From DATFVA01 sp963721075 (GTDB lineage Bacteria > Bacteroidota > Ignavibacteria > Ignavibacteriales > Ignavibacteriaceae): 64,000 nucleotides of DNA. The position numbers were made by a program, and so were the translations under genes. The stretch spans positions 1-64,000 of the forward strand of contig CAVRHV010000002.1 of NCBI GenBank assembly GCA_963721075.1, read 5' to 3'. Below the pieces are notes generated by a model, which had not been told where the DNA came from, made no database searches, and worked only from the letters and a program-made list of their open reading frames with translations. Shown here piece after piece: positions 1 through 8,834 of this stretch. Every line of letters starts with the position of its first letter. Positions within the stretch are counted from its first letter, which is position 1.

Positions 1-140
1 TGTATAAATTAAGTACCAGAAATTATTCTACGGTGCGTAAGTTTAGGCTGCTGAAATAGATTTTAATTGAATCTAACCTTTGTTCTGGCTATTTTTGAGG
101 GGTTCTTGAAGGTTATCTTTCATTAAGCATCAGGCCGTTT

Positions 141-353
141 ATGAGAGAATTTTTTAGTGTAGAAGAAGTAGCAAAACTTCTTGACATTTCTCATTCGGGG
201 GTTTTGTACCACATCAGGTCCGGAAACCTTAAGGCTCAGCAAGTGGGAAAAATATATATAATAGCCAAAGAAGACTTCGGGGACTTCCTCAGACAGCAAA
301 AAGAATCAAAAAAGAAAACGGATAAATCCTCTCAGACAAAGCTTAATTTTTAG
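141..353 (+). CDS. Small helix-turn-helix (excisionase-like) DNA-binding protein
   Basis: This 70-residue protein is almost entirely one small helix-turn-helix domain of the excisionase/MerR-like kind (HTH_17). Residues 5-15 (SVEEVAKLLDI) form the start of the HTH, followed by the RSGNLKAQQVGK wing and a DFGDFL ending, the usual pattern of the family. The last 18 residues are Lys/Ser-rich and look disordered. Such proteins bind DNA as excisionases or small regulators; the target here is unknown. No integrase or phage gene is visible nearby and no clear Shine-Dalgarno precedes the ATG, so the start is less certain than the domain. Confidence 0.75.
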   Translation: MREFFSVEEVAKLLDISHSGVLYHIRSGNLKAQQVGKIYIIAKEDFGDFLRQQKESKKKTDKSSQTKLNF

Positions 354-370
354 CACCAGCGGCTAAGAAT

Positions 371-426
371 ATGCCGCCGCTATGCGGCTTTAAGGGTAAA
401 CACCCACAGGCGCGCAGCGGCGGTAT
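371..426. repeat. GC-rich inverted repeat (REP-like, possible bidirectional terminator)
   Basis: ATGCCGCCGCT (371-381) pairs with AGCGGCGGTAT (416-426) with one G-T mismatch. Inside the left arm lies a second near-palindrome, GCCGCTATGCGGC (376-388). It sits between two convergent genes, where a bidirectional terminator would be expected, but there is no T-run. The core resembles elements at 11906-11921 and 32921-32933. Confidence 0.5.
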
Positions 427-449
427 ATCAATATGCATACCCCGAAAAA

Positions 450-1938
450 TTATTTCTTAGTCTGACTCCTTAACAGCATCATCATTGTATGCATCTGATT
501 CAGGTTTTCAGTGAGATACCACCAGCCGTTTTTGAATGCTGCATAATCAGGACCGGACATTGCGGAAGAATACCGTACCGAGTTAGCATAGAAAAGCCAT
601 TGCCGTACCCACATCTGTTCAATTGTTTCATCGAAAGGATTAGTTTGATCAGCCAGGTTTTCCCTCCACGCCTCGGATAATAAATTTGTTGCTGCAGCAG
701 TCATCTGATCTGTTTCCTTCAAAGTATTATCCATTTTTTCAAACCAGGAATCAGCCCAGGTACTTCCATGACATGAAGTACAGATCTTGATCATACCATT
801 TTTCCTGGCTGCCTGTTCTTCCGCACTGATCAGATAATCAGCTGCCGGAACACCGTCGAAAGTAACCGGGAGGGGAAGTCCGTCCTTATTCTTTATCTCA
901 TATGTTTTTCCGCTTTTCGGCTGCGGGTGTGAATAGATCAGACCAAAAACCCTTACCCACAAACGGCTCCCGAAATCGTGAGATCTTTTAGCAATTATAT
1001 CTCCCGAGGGACTTACAACCAGCGAGTTATGGCAGACCGCACAGGTAGGAGCAGTGAAATCTTTTCCCAGGGTCCACGGAACATCTTCAAAATTCCATTT
1101 CTGTTCGGAGGATTCAAAAATATTGCCGTGTTTGCTTTCCTTATAGATATTATAGGCAGGAACATCAGGTTCGAGATGGCACTGTGCACATGTATGAGGA
1201 TCCCTGGCAATTGCGATGGAAAAACTGTGTCTCGGATGGCAGGGTGTACAGGAACCGAGGCTTCCGTCGGGATTCATTCTGCCTACTCCCTGGTTGGGCC
1301 AGTCTTTAAAACGGGATTTCCACATCACCAAGGTCGGTTGAAATCGTCTTCGTTCCTTCAACTTTTAATTCAGTACCGTGACAGGCGTAGCAGGTTTCAT
1401 TCTGTGTAAAATGTGAGGCCGGCATACCGCTTATGCTGTCATTTTTGAAGTCCTTAACCCCGATGGTGGTGTTTACAAGTGCAGTGAATACCGGGTTGTC
1501 ACTCAAGTTTCCAAGAGCATTGGCTTTCTTGCTGTGCTGATATTCCGTAACCTCTGTTTTATGGCAGACTGCACAGTCGTTAGGTGAAACAACTATATTA
1601 ATGCTATAGCTGAAATGTTCGAAGTTATCTTTATGATCTTTGGTGTTTAACCCATGGCATTCATAGCATCCTACGACGACATTCTGAAGATTATCGGGAA
1701 CGCTTTCAGATGATACTCTTTTTTCCAGATCAGATTTAGCTGAAGCAGCTGCGAAACTGTTATTTGAGTGAAGGCTGGTCCTCCAGTCGGCTACTATACC
1801 GGGAGTTACGGTTTCATGGCAGCTTATACAGTCCTGCGTTTCGGAACTTATATTCGGCTCTTCATATACTGTGAAGGATGTAATAATAAAAAAAGAAATA
1901 AATAGTAAGGCTGGAATACGAAGTATACTGTATTGCAT
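450..1938 (-). CDS. Octaheme c-type cytochrome, hydroxylamine oxidoreductase-like (frameshifted)
   Basis: Two overlapping reading frames form one protein of about 495 residues. The N-terminal part has a Sec signal peptide (MQYSILRIPALLFISFF) and four CxxCH haem sites (CISCH, CYECH, CAVCH, CYACH); the C-terminal part has four more (CTPCH, CAQCH, CAVCH, CTSCH). Eight c-haems and the stretch WPNQGVGRMNPDGS before the fifth haem are typical of the HAO/octaheme-reductase family, which oxidises hydroxylamine or hydrazine, or reduces nitrite, in the periplasm. The frames join at an AAAA run at 1308-1311 (+ strand): removing one base gives VEIPFKDWPNQG. I chose ATG at 1938 because GGGGAG lies just upstream and the signal peptide begins there. 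There is no membrane anchor at the C-terminus. Whether it oxidises or reduces nitrogen compounds cannot be read without an alignment at the cross-linking tyrosine. Confidence 0.8.
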
Positions 1939-2046
1939 GATCTCCCCGTCGTTTAATGAAAACAATAATCAGTTGCAATTAACAATTATTTCAAGTATAA
2001 AGCAAGTTGCAGAGCGTAAGTTTTTGGACCCGGCCGTCAAAAAGCG

Positions 2047-3054
2047 CTATGAATTAACCAGAACGAAGGCTCCTTCTATCTTACCCTCGCGCAGTTTATC
2101 GAGAGCTTCATTGGCCTTATTAAGCGGGAGCCTGGTTATCTCTGTCTTCACAGGAACTTCAGGTGCAATTTTCAGCAGTTCATCACCGTCTTTTCTCTCA
2201 AGGTTTGCCACCGAGCGTATAATTCTTTCTTCCCATAAAATATTATAAGGAAACGAAGGAATGTCGCTCATATGTATTCCGCCGCTTACGATGGAGGCTC
2301 CTTTATCAGATGCTTTTAGTGCGGCAGGAATTAATGAACCAACGGGAGCAAAAATAAGCGCGGCATCAAGCTTTACGGGGGAGGGCTTATCGGAATCACC
2401 TGCCCAGACCGCGCCGAGCTTTTTTGCAAATTCCTGAGCTTCTTTGTCACCCGGACGGGTGAAGGCATATACTTTCTTACCCTGGTGGACAGCGATCTGC
2501 GCGATGATATGGGCTGCTGCGCCGAATCCATAGATCCCAAGGTTCTCAAATTTTTCTCCGGCCATACGGTAAGTTCTGTAGCCTATCAAACCCGCACACA
2601 TCAGGGGAGCAGCTTCCGCATCGTCGTATCCTTCGGGAGCATGGAACGTATAATCCTCAAACGCGGCAGTATACTCTGCATAGCCGCCGTCCATTGTATA
2701 CCCGGTAAACTTCGCATTGACGCACAAATTTTCCTGTCCCCGCTTGCAGTATTTACAATGGCCGCAGGTATAACCCAGCCAGGGCACCCCGACTTTATCG
2801 CCGACCTTAAATTTCTTAACATTGCTGCCGGTTTTAACGACGTCACCTATTATCTCATGCCCGATTATTAATGGCAGTTTAGGTTCGGTAAGTTCCTCAT
2901 CCACAATATGAAGATCAGTATGACACACACCGCAGGCATTAACTTTTATCAGAACCTGCTCATCATTTATCTCCGGAACGGGGACTTCTTTTTCTTTCAG
3001 TTTCTCCCCCTTTTTTTCAAGCACCATTGCTTTCATTTTATGAGGTATGTTCAT
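2047..3054 (-). CDS. adhA: Zinc-dependent alcohol dehydrogenase
   Basis: Medium-chain alcohol dehydrogenase of 335 residues, interconverting alcohols and aldehydes with NAD(P). The catalytic zinc ligands are seen in CGVCHTDLH (Cys41) and GHEIIG (His66); the structural zinc has four cysteines in CGHCKYCKRGQENLC (Cys97, 100, 103, 111). The Rossmann fold is marked by IYGFGAAAH. The start at 3054 (MNIPHKMKAM) is chosen over a longer upstream frame because AAGGAAAGGAAA sits directly before it and the family's N-terminus begins there. It overlaps the end of the SDR gene by 17 bases, so both are probably co-transcribed. Physiological substrate unknown. Confidence 0.9.
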   Translation of the reverse strand: MNIPHKMKAMVLEKKGEKLKEKEVPVPEINDEQVLIKVNACGVCHTDLHIVDEELTEPKLPLIIGHEIIGDVVKTGSNVKKFKVGDKVGVPWLGYTCGHCKYCKRGQENLCVNAKFTGYTMDGGYAEYTAAFEDYTFHAPEGYDDAEAAPLMCAGLIGYRTYRMAGEKFENLGIYGFGAAAHIIAQIAVHQGKKVYAFTRPGDKEAQEFAKKLGAVWAGDSDKPSPVKLDAALIFAPVGSLIPAALKASDKGASIVSGGIHMSDIPSFPYNILWEERIIRSVANLERKDGDELLKIAPEVPVKTEITRLPLNKANEALDKLREGKIEGAFVLVNS

Positions 3055-3874
3055 TTTCCTTTCCTTCAAGATTTGTAAGTCCAACACTAAGATGCCACAG
3101 TCTTTTCCGCGCCTGGGCATTATATGCCTGGCTGTCTGCCAGTGTTTCCTTTTTGCCGTCGAAATATTTCCCGGTAACTCTGTCCAGTTCAGGTGAAAGC
3201 GCAAGATAAACCTCTGCATCGGCGCCTGTTTCGGGGTCTCCCCAGGGATTTATTCCTGCATTACGAACCATCTTTGTATTAAGATAAGTTCCGGGATGAA
3301 GCGCATTAACCATAACATTCCGGCTTCTTAATTTTTCGGCCAGTTCTAAAGTATACATTATGAGGGCAAGTTTGCTTTGTGCATACGCGTAAACAGGGTC
3401 GAATTTGTTCTTCATCATAATATCATCAAAATTTAATTTACGTTGTCCCGCCGAACTGACATTAACTATACGCGAAGGAGCCGACTTTTCAAGCATGGGC
3501 AGAAGAAGCTGTGTCAGCAGGAAGGGAGCAAGATAATTTACCGTGAATCTCAGCTCATATCCATCTTTACTGTACCGCTTATCCGAGAAGCCGGCGCCGG
3601 CATTATTGATCAGAATATGCAGCTCGTAATACCTGTCATTTATATCCTCAGCCATTCTCTTGACTTCATCGAGAGATGAGAAATCTGCAATAACCTTATC
3701 TATATTGTTATTGCCTGACTTCGTTGAAATTTCTTTTACAGTTTCATCAAGCTTTTCCTTGTCTCTTCCATGCAGAATTAAATGGGCACCCTTCTGTGCG
3801 AGTTTCAGTGCTGTTATCCGGCCGATTCCATCCGTCGCACCCGTGAGCAGAATCGTTTTATTTTTAGTATCCAT
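3038..3874 (-). CDS. Short-chain dehydrogenase (retinol-dehydrogenase-like SDR)
   Basis: Classical SDR of 278 residues. It begins with the cofactor motif TGATDGIG, followed by HGRDKEK, where the Arg suggests NADP(H) preference, then NNAGAG, a catalytic Ser in NVSSAGQRK, and the YAQSK active site. The tail resembles the WW-oxidoreductase/retinol dehydrogenase 12-like branch. It is the first gene of a two-gene leftward unit with the zinc alcohol dehydrogenase, so both may act on related alcohol or aldehyde substrates; that is an inference from position. The region upstream (3875-4219) must hold its promoter. Confidence 0.85.
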   Translation of the reverse strand: MDTKNKTILLTGATDGIGRITALKLAQKGAHLILHGRDKEKLDETVKEISTKSGNNNIDKVIADFSSLDEVKRMAEDINDRYYELHILINNAGAGFSDKRYSKDGYELRFTVNYLAPFLLTQLLLPMLEKSAPSRIVNVSSAGQRKLNFDDIMMKNKFDPVYAYAQSKLALIMYTLELAEKLRSRNVMVNALHPGTYLNTKMVRNAGINPWGDPETGADAEVYLALSPELDRVTGKYFDGKKETLADSQAYNAQARKRLWHLSVGLTNLEGKENEHTS

Positions 3875-4249
3875 AAAGAAGAAAAATCCTTTTTTAACTA
3901 TATATCAATTTTAGTAATTATGATCAGGATTTCAACTCTGCGGGCTTCTGAAGTGACGGGGACGTAAGTTTGAATTTCATTTTAAAAAAATATATAATAG
4001 AAAAGAGAATTCGAAAAACTGAGCTCTTTTGAGGGGGAAAACCGCACTCTATGAGTGTTTAATATTACAACAATACTGTTTAACATTTCATCAATTTAAC
4101 CCTCAAAATAAGGGTTGAACCGTCTTTGAACCGTCTCTAATCCGTGTCTAAATCGTTCCTGCCGCGAGTAAAAACCGGGGCAAATAGAGAATTCATTAAG
4201 TAAAGGCTTTTTTTTATATTTGATTTATATTATAAAGCAGATATTACTT
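3875..4249. other. Divergent intergenic region between SDR and kdsA
   Basis: No gene is seen here. It separates the leftward SDR/ADH pair from the rightward Kdo operon and must carry both promoters, but I could not pick a convincing -35/-10 pair. It contains a small hairpin AACCCT/AGGGTT (4098-4103 and 4111-4116) running straight into a four-unit 11-bp tandem array. Confidence 0.6.
4115..4158. repeat. 11-bp degenerate tandem repeat, four units
   Basis: Four head-to-tail units of exactly 11 bases: TTGAACCGTCT twice without change (4115-4125, 4126-4136), then CTAATCCGTGT (4137-4147) and CTAAATCGTTC (4148-4158). The period equals about one DNA helical turn. A similar array of the same period and a related CCG-ending unit lies at 47889-47943. 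Confidence 0.75.
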
Positions 4250-5065
4250 ATGATTGAAGTTGGCAAAATAAAAGCAGGCGGAAATAATCCTTTTGTACTT
4301 ATAGCGGGGCCTTGTGTTGTGGAGAGTGAGGAACTGGTAAGGCAGACTGCCGCGGAAATTAAAGCAATTACCGCATCTCTGAATATTCCCTTTATTTTTA
4401 AGGCCAGCTATAAGAAAGCGAACCGTACGAGCTCTTCTTCATTTATAGGGATCGGCGACTATAACGCTCTTGAAATCCTGGGAAAGGTTCGTGCTGAGCT
4501 CGATATTCCCATCCTTACAGACATTCATCTGCCTGCAGAAGCTGAAGCCGCTGCAAAATACGCCGACGTACTTCAGATACCGGCTTTCTTATGCAGACAG
4601 ACGGAACTGCTGATTGCCGCAGGTGAAACGGGTAAAACCGTCAATATTAAAAAAGGACAGTTTCTTGCCCCCGAAGATATGAAGCATGCCGCCGATAAAG
4701 TACTGTCGACGGGCAACAAAAAAATTATGCTGACGGAAAGAGGGACCACGTTCGGTTATCATAATCTTGTTGTTGATATGCGTTCTCTTATTATTATGAG
4801 GGAACTTGGATATCCTGTAGTAATGGATGCCACTCATTCTGTTCAGCTTCCCTCGAAAGGCGATACCAGCGGAGGACAGCCGCGTTATATTAAATATCTT
4901 GCAAAGGCCGCCGCCGCAGTAGGGATCGATGCGCTTTTCCTTGAAGTACATCCTGAGCCTGCAAAAGCGCTGAGCGATGCATCCAGTCAGCTTCCGTTAA
5001 GTGAACTTGAGCCATTGCTGAAAGAGATAAAGAAGATTGATTTAATTACCAAAGGATTAGATTGA
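4250..5065 (+). CDS. kdsA: 3-deoxy-8-phosphooctulonate synthase (Kdo-8-phosphate synthase)
   Basis: Condenses arabinose-5-phosphate with phosphoenolpyruvate to Kdo-8-phosphate, the first committed step to the Kdo of LPS. The DAHP-synthase-fold motifs are clear: FVLIAGPC, FKASYKKANRTS, LTDIH, QIPAFLCRQTELL, TERGTTFGYHNLVVDM and DATHSVQ. Cys22 in AGPCVVES marks the metal-dependent (class II) enzyme; the metal-free E. coli type has Asn at this place. The ATG at 4250 gives the usual family length of 271 residues; an in-frame TTG at 4220 would add ten residues with no support. The next gene starts at a TTG that overlaps this gene's stop by four bases, so translation is coupled. Confidence 0.95.
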   Translation: MIEVGKIKAGGNNPFVLIAGPCVVESEELVRQTAAEIKAITASLNIPFIFKASYKKANRTSSSSFIGIGDYNALEILGKVRAELDIPILTDIHLPAEAEAAAKYADVLQIPAFLCRQTELLIAAGETGKTVNIKKGQFLAPEDMKHAADKVLSTGNKKIMLTERGTTFGYHNLVVDMRSLIIMRELGYPVVMDATHSVQLPSKGDTSGGQPRYIKYLAKAAAAVGIDALFLEVHPEPAKALSDASSQLPLSELEPLLKEIKKIDLITKGLD

Positions 5066-5823
5066 ATTCAGGAATAAAACAGTTTCCAAGAGAATTAACA
5101 GCGCAGGAGAGATACCTGCTTTTTTCTGTTTTGCCTGAAGAGAAGCCGGGGTATAAGTTTTACCGCGATAAAATTGATGAGCTGATCGTTACCGGGTACG
5201 GAAGATTCAAAAACAACAATTATATATTGGGAAAAAAGGGTACTGTGCCCGATCTGTCGTTCTCATCTACTCCGGTATTTGCTGCGGGAACAATAGAAAT
5301 ACCCGGCGACGAGATCGATATTCTGATCAATGAAGAAATTGACGATGAAATAGAATTTGATGTGACACTGAAGAACACAGATAAAATCCCTTCCAGGATA
5401 GAAGAAAAGGAAAGCTGGAATTATTCAGAATGGAATCCGGGGGATAAAGCGCCCCACGATAATTCGGCGGTAAGGGAGACGGTAATAAGTCCCGGTGAAT
5501 TTATACTCGCCTTCGCTCCTTCACACAAAAAGATCTGGCTGCACGAAAGCAAAAGCGGAGTTAACCACCTGATACCGCTTACCAATTATTATAATGAGCT
5601 GATGCGTTTTAAAAGAATAAAGGATCCGAAGCAGGCCTTAAATCCAAAGCTTATGTTTGAAAAGCTCAGTGAATTTTCCGACAACGAACTTGTTAATGCA
5701 TTTGTTCTGTATAATAAATATATGAGGCGGTTTTCCCACGATTTCTCCAAATACCTTAAACCGCAGCAGCAGAAACAAACCAAAAGAAAATTTAAAGATC
5801 TGTTCAGGAAGGATAAAAATTGA
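5062..5823 (+). CDS. Conserved-looking protein of unknown function between kdsA and kdsD
   Basis: A 253-residue soluble protein with no signal peptide or membrane segment that I recognise. It starts at a TTG inside the overlap TTGA with kdsA and ends in another TTGA overlap with kdsD, so it is translationally locked into the Kdo operon. The first half has an acidic stretch (about residues 86-110, GDEIDILINEEIDDEIEF); the C-terminal third is basic and rich in Gln/Lys (KPQQQKQTKRKF). I do not recognise the family. Its position argues for a role in Kdo or LPS metabolism or its control, but nothing in the sequence shows an enzymatic motif. Confidence 0.8.
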   Translation: MNSGIKQFPRELTAQERYLLFSVLPEEKPGYKFYRDKIDELIVTGYGRFKNNNYILGKKGTVPDLSFSSTPVFAAGTIEIPGDEIDILINEEIDDEIEFDVTLKNTDKIPSRIEEKESWNYSEWNPGDKAPHDNSAVRETVISPGEFILAFAPSHKKIWLHESKSGVNHLIPLTNYYNELMRFKRIKDPKQALNPKLMFEKLSEFSDNELVNAFVLYNKYMRRFSHDFSKYLKPQQQKQTKRKFKDLFRKDKN

Positions 5824-6797
5824 ATTCAGAAGAAATAATTAAAAAAGGGAAAGAGGTTGTAAGGATTGAGGCTGCCGCTGTGGCAGAACTTGAGAATAGC
5901 ATTGATGAAGAATTTGTTAAAGCCGTAAACACAATATATGAATGCAAAGGCCGGGTTGTGCTTACGGGGATGGGTAAGTCGGGACTAATAGCCCGCAAGA
6001 TCGTTGCAACGCTCAACTCAACCGGCACAGCATCTATCTACCTTCACCCCACAGATGCGCTTCATGGCGACCTGGGAATGGTAAGGCAGGAGGATGTTGT
6101 AATACTTATAAGTAAAAGCGGAAATACCGAGGAGATCTCAAACCTGATCCCGATGCTGAAACGCCTTAAGGTTAATCTGATTGCGATGTGCGGCTCGCGT
6201 GATTCGAAACTTGCGGAAGAGTGCGATATCTTTCTTAATATAGGTGTTAGGGAAGAAGCCTGTCCCCACGATCTTGCGCCCACATCTTCCACCACGGCTA
6301 CACTTGCTATGGGAGACGCGCTGTCTGTTGCCCTTCTTGAACAGAGAGACTTTACCGCTGAGGACTTCGCATTTCTTCATCCGGGCGGGAGTCTTGGTAA
6401 ACGACTTTCTCTTCAGATCAAGGAAATCATGATCAAGGGTGAGAAGATCCCTTCTGTTCCTGAAGTCGCTTCGATCAAGGATGTTATACTCGAGATAACC
6501 TCAAAAAGACTTGGTACTACCTGCGTGGTAGATAAAGAGGGTATTCTGACAGGCATCATTACCGACGGTGATCTCAGGAGACTGCTTGAAAAGACACTTG
6601 AAATAAAGAATCTGACAGCCGGAGATATTATGACCAAAAATCCCAAGGTAACTAAGGAATTCTACCTCGCTTCGTTCGCACTGCAGCAGATGGAGAACTT
6701 TAAGATCACAACTTTGGTAATAGTTGATGATGATAACAAGCCGGTAGGTATACTTCATCTTCATGATCTGATTAACCTGGGACTTCAGCAGCGATGA
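5820..6797 (+). CDS. kdsD: Arabinose-5-phosphate isomerase (KdsD/KpsF family)
   Basis: Interconverts ribulose-5-phosphate and arabinose-5-phosphate, supplying the substrate of KdsA encoded two genes upstream. Of the 325 residues, about 35-175 form a SIS sugar-phosphate isomerase domain (GMGKSGLIARKI, HPTDALHGDLGM, ISKSGNTEE, PTSSTTATLAMGDAL), and about 205-325 form two CBS domains (EIMIKGEKIPSV and DIMTKNPKVT). This domain order and length are standard. The start is TTG in a four-base overlap with the upstream gene. CBS domains often bind nucleotides and may regulate activity, which is family knowledge and not seen here. Confidence 0.95.
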   Translation: MNSEEIIKKGKEVVRIEAAAVAELENSIDEEFVKAVNTIYECKGRVVLTGMGKSGLIARKIVATLNSTGTASIYLHPTDALHGDLGMVRQEDVVILISKSGNTEEISNLIPMLKRLKVNLIAMCGSRDSKLAEECDIFLNIGVREEACPHDLAPTSSTTATLAMGDALSVALLEQRDFTAEDFAFLHPGGSLGKRLSLQIKEIMIKGEKIPSVPEVASIKDVILEITSKRLGTTCVVDKEGILTGIITDGDLRRLLEKTLEIKNLTAGDIMTKNPKVTKEFYLASFALQQMENFKITTLVIVDDDNKPVGILHLHDLINLGLQQR

Positions 6798-7339
6798 GGT
6801 ATTTATTTTTTCTGGCTTCGGCTTTAATCTTCCTATATGTTGGATGCGGAGAGCAGAAGGTGAAGCCGAATGTTAATCCCAATCTTAATGAAGCAGAAAT
6901 TCCTGCCCAGGAAAGCTGGGACACAAAGGTTATATTTTCCGATTCGGGCAAAACAACGGCAATACTCTATGCAGGACACCTGAGAATGTTTGAACAGAGC
7001 AGGGAAACACTGCTCGACAGCGGCGTTAGAGTTGACTTCTATAATCCCGATGAAATCAAGACAACAACACTCACCTCACGGAGGGGAAAGGTAGACGACG
7101 CAACCAAAGATCTGTATGCAATGGACAGTGTAGTTGCTGTAAGCGACAGTGGTGTTACCATTAAGACAGAAGAACTTATGTGGCGGAACAAAGATGCTAA
7201 GATTGTCTCCGATAAATTTGTTACGATACTTACCGATAAGGAAAAGATACAGGGCTTTGGCTTTGAATCGAACCAGAGTCTTACTAATTATGTTATCTAT
7301 AATATTACTTACTCAGCACGAGCGGACAGCCTTAAATGA
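6794..7339 (+). CDS. lptC: LPS-export periplasmic lipoprotein LptC
   Basis: A 181-residue protein with a lipoprotein signal peptide ending in the lipobox LYVGCGEQ, then a beta-strand-rich LptC/OstA-like domain (VDFYNPDEIKTTTLTSRRGKVD, with the typical TTL.S..G..D repeats). LptC links the LptB-containing inner-membrane transporter to the periplasmic LptA bridge. It overlaps kdsD by four bases (ATGA) and the next gene by four. The lipobox is notable: E. coli LptC keeps an uncleaved membrane helix, whereas this one looks lipid-anchored. No lptF or lptG is in the window. Confidence 0.85.
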   Translation: MRYLFFLASALIFLYVGCGEQKVKPNVNPNLNEAEIPAQESWDTKVIFSDSGKTTAILYAGHLRMFEQSRETLLDSGVRVDFYNPDEIKTTTLTSRRGKVDDATKDLYAMDSVVAVSDSGVTIKTEELMWRNKDAKIVSDKFVTILTDKEKIQGFGFESNQSLTNYVIYNITYSARADSLK

Positions 7340-8832
7340 GATCCTTCAAAAACATCGTCAACCTGAACCAGACTGTCAACCTGAACTTGTTTCAGGTTCT
7401 CATTGCTTTCCAGTTATTCATCCTACTCTTCTCCGCTAATCTTTTCGCACAGCAGCAGGGCGAAATGATCACCGTTGTGGGTGATAGTCTTGTTGGCCGT
7501 ATAGTAAGCGGGGAAACAACCAGGGAGGTTTACGGTCACGTTGTTCTTACGCAGGGCAATGTTGTAATCACCTGCAACAAAGCGATCCAGTATATATCGA
7601 GGAATGACGCAGAGCTTATAGGAGATGTGGTGGTTAACCAGGATAGTATGACTATCAAAACACCGCGCGGCTTCTATTACGGCGACGAGAGAAGAGCAGA
7701 GAGCAGTTCGGGTGTACAGCTTGACGATAAGAAGGTTATACTTTCGGCTGATTCGGGAGAGTATTTCTTTAATGATGATAAGGCAATTTTCAGGAACGAC
7801 GTTACTTTATATGATACGGCAAGTACACTCACATCTGCAAAGCTGATATACTTTAAGAAAGAAGACCGTGCAATTGCAACGGGACACGTTATAATTAACC
7901 AGGAAGATAACATAATTGAGGCAGATACACTTGAGCATTTTCGCAATTCAAGGATTACTTTTGCGAACAGCGACGTAAGGATTCAGAACAAGGAAAATAA
8001 CGTTGAGATATACGGGGAACATCTTATTGATTACGCAAAGGACTTTCACACAGTTATAGATGTAAAGCCATTGCTTGTACAGATAGATACAACCAGATCG
8101 AGACTGCCGGATTCACTCATCGTCGGCAGCGACAGTATGCAGATTACCCTTGATACACTTATAATCAAATCTATATCAATGGAATCGTGGCGCGACACAA
8201 TCAATCTTTTTAAAGCGCAGGATTCTGTAAGGATCTGGCGCGAAAGTTTTGCTTCACTGAATGATTACTCGGTTTACAAAAAATCGGATGAGAAGATCAT
8301 CACCTATCGCAGAAAAGAAAGTGATATGAGACCTGTTCTCTGGAACGAAGAAACACAGCTTTCGGGAGATTCTATCACTATCTTTCTGAAGGATAACGAG
8401 GTGCAGGCTCTCGAGGTGATAAAAAATGCTTTTGTTCTTTCTCCCAATGAGATTTATCAAAACAGGTATAACCAGATTTCGGGGAATAAATTAATTATGT
8501 ATTTTGACGGCGGAAATATCAGCAGAGTTAAGGTTGAAGGAAGTGTTTACAATGTATACTATATGTATACAGAAGAGGAGAAACCGAACGGACTAACGCA
8601 GTCATCCGCTGAATCCGCATCACTTAATTTTAAGGATAAGAAAATTAATGAAGTCAGAATGTACGGTTCTCCGAAAAGTGAGTATTACCCCGAGAATATG
8701 GTGAAAGGAAAAGAAAATACTTTTGCGCTGCCAAGGTTCAACCTGGTGACAAACAGACCCCGGAAACTGCAGCTGCTGGAACAGTTGAACCGCGGAGAAC
8801 GATTTTATACACCAACGGAAACACGACAATAA
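7336..8832 (+). CDS. OstA/LptA-like LPS transport protein
   Basis: A 498-residue exported protein: an N-terminal segment of about 40 residues with a hydrophobic core ending at NLFAQQQ serves as signal peptide. It is followed by long runs of OstA/LptA beta-jellyroll repeats, for example VYGHVVLTQGNVVITCNKA and AIATGHVIINQEDNIIEADTL. Such proteins form the periplasmic bridge that passes LPS to LptD at the outer membrane. It is longer than LptA of E. coli (about 185) and lacks the barrel of LptD, so it may be an extended LptA or an LptD N-terminal paralogue. It lies between lptC and lptB in one operon with a four-base overlap. Confidence 0.8.
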   Translation: MRSFKNIVNLNQTVNLNLFQVLIAFQLFILLFSANLFAQQQGEMITVVGDSLVGRIVSGETTREVYGHVVLTQGNVVITCNKAIQYISRNDAELIGDVVVNQDSMTIKTPRGFYYGDERRAESSSGVQLDDKKVILSADSGEYFFNDDKAIFRNDVTLYDTASTLTSAKLIYFKKEDRAIATGHVIINQEDNIIEADTLEHFRNSRITFANSDVRIQNKENNVEIYGEHLIDYAKDFHTVIDVKPLLVQIDTTRSRLPDSLIVGSDSMQITLDTLIIKSISMESWRDTINLFKAQDSVRIWRESFASLNDYSVYKKSDEKIITYRRKESDMRPVLWNEETQLSGDSITIFLKDNEVQALEVIKNAFVLSPNEIYQNRYNQISGNKLIMYFDGGNISRVKVEGSVYNVYYMYTEEEKPNGLTQSSAESASLNFKDKKINEVRMYGSPKSEYYPENMVKGKENTFALPRFNLVTNRPRKLQLLEQLNRGERFYTPTETRQ

Positions 8833-8834
8833 TT

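Noticed and set aside
2047..3219. Longer alcohol dehydrogenase with 55 more N-terminal residues
   Set aside because: The extra part lies inside the SDR gene in another frame and is not dehydrogenase-like; MNIPHKMKAM at 3054 has a good ribosome binding site.
4220..4249. Upstream TTG as kdsA start
   Set aside because: Ten extra residues (MIYIIKQILL) are not part of the family and the ATG at 4250 fits the usual length.
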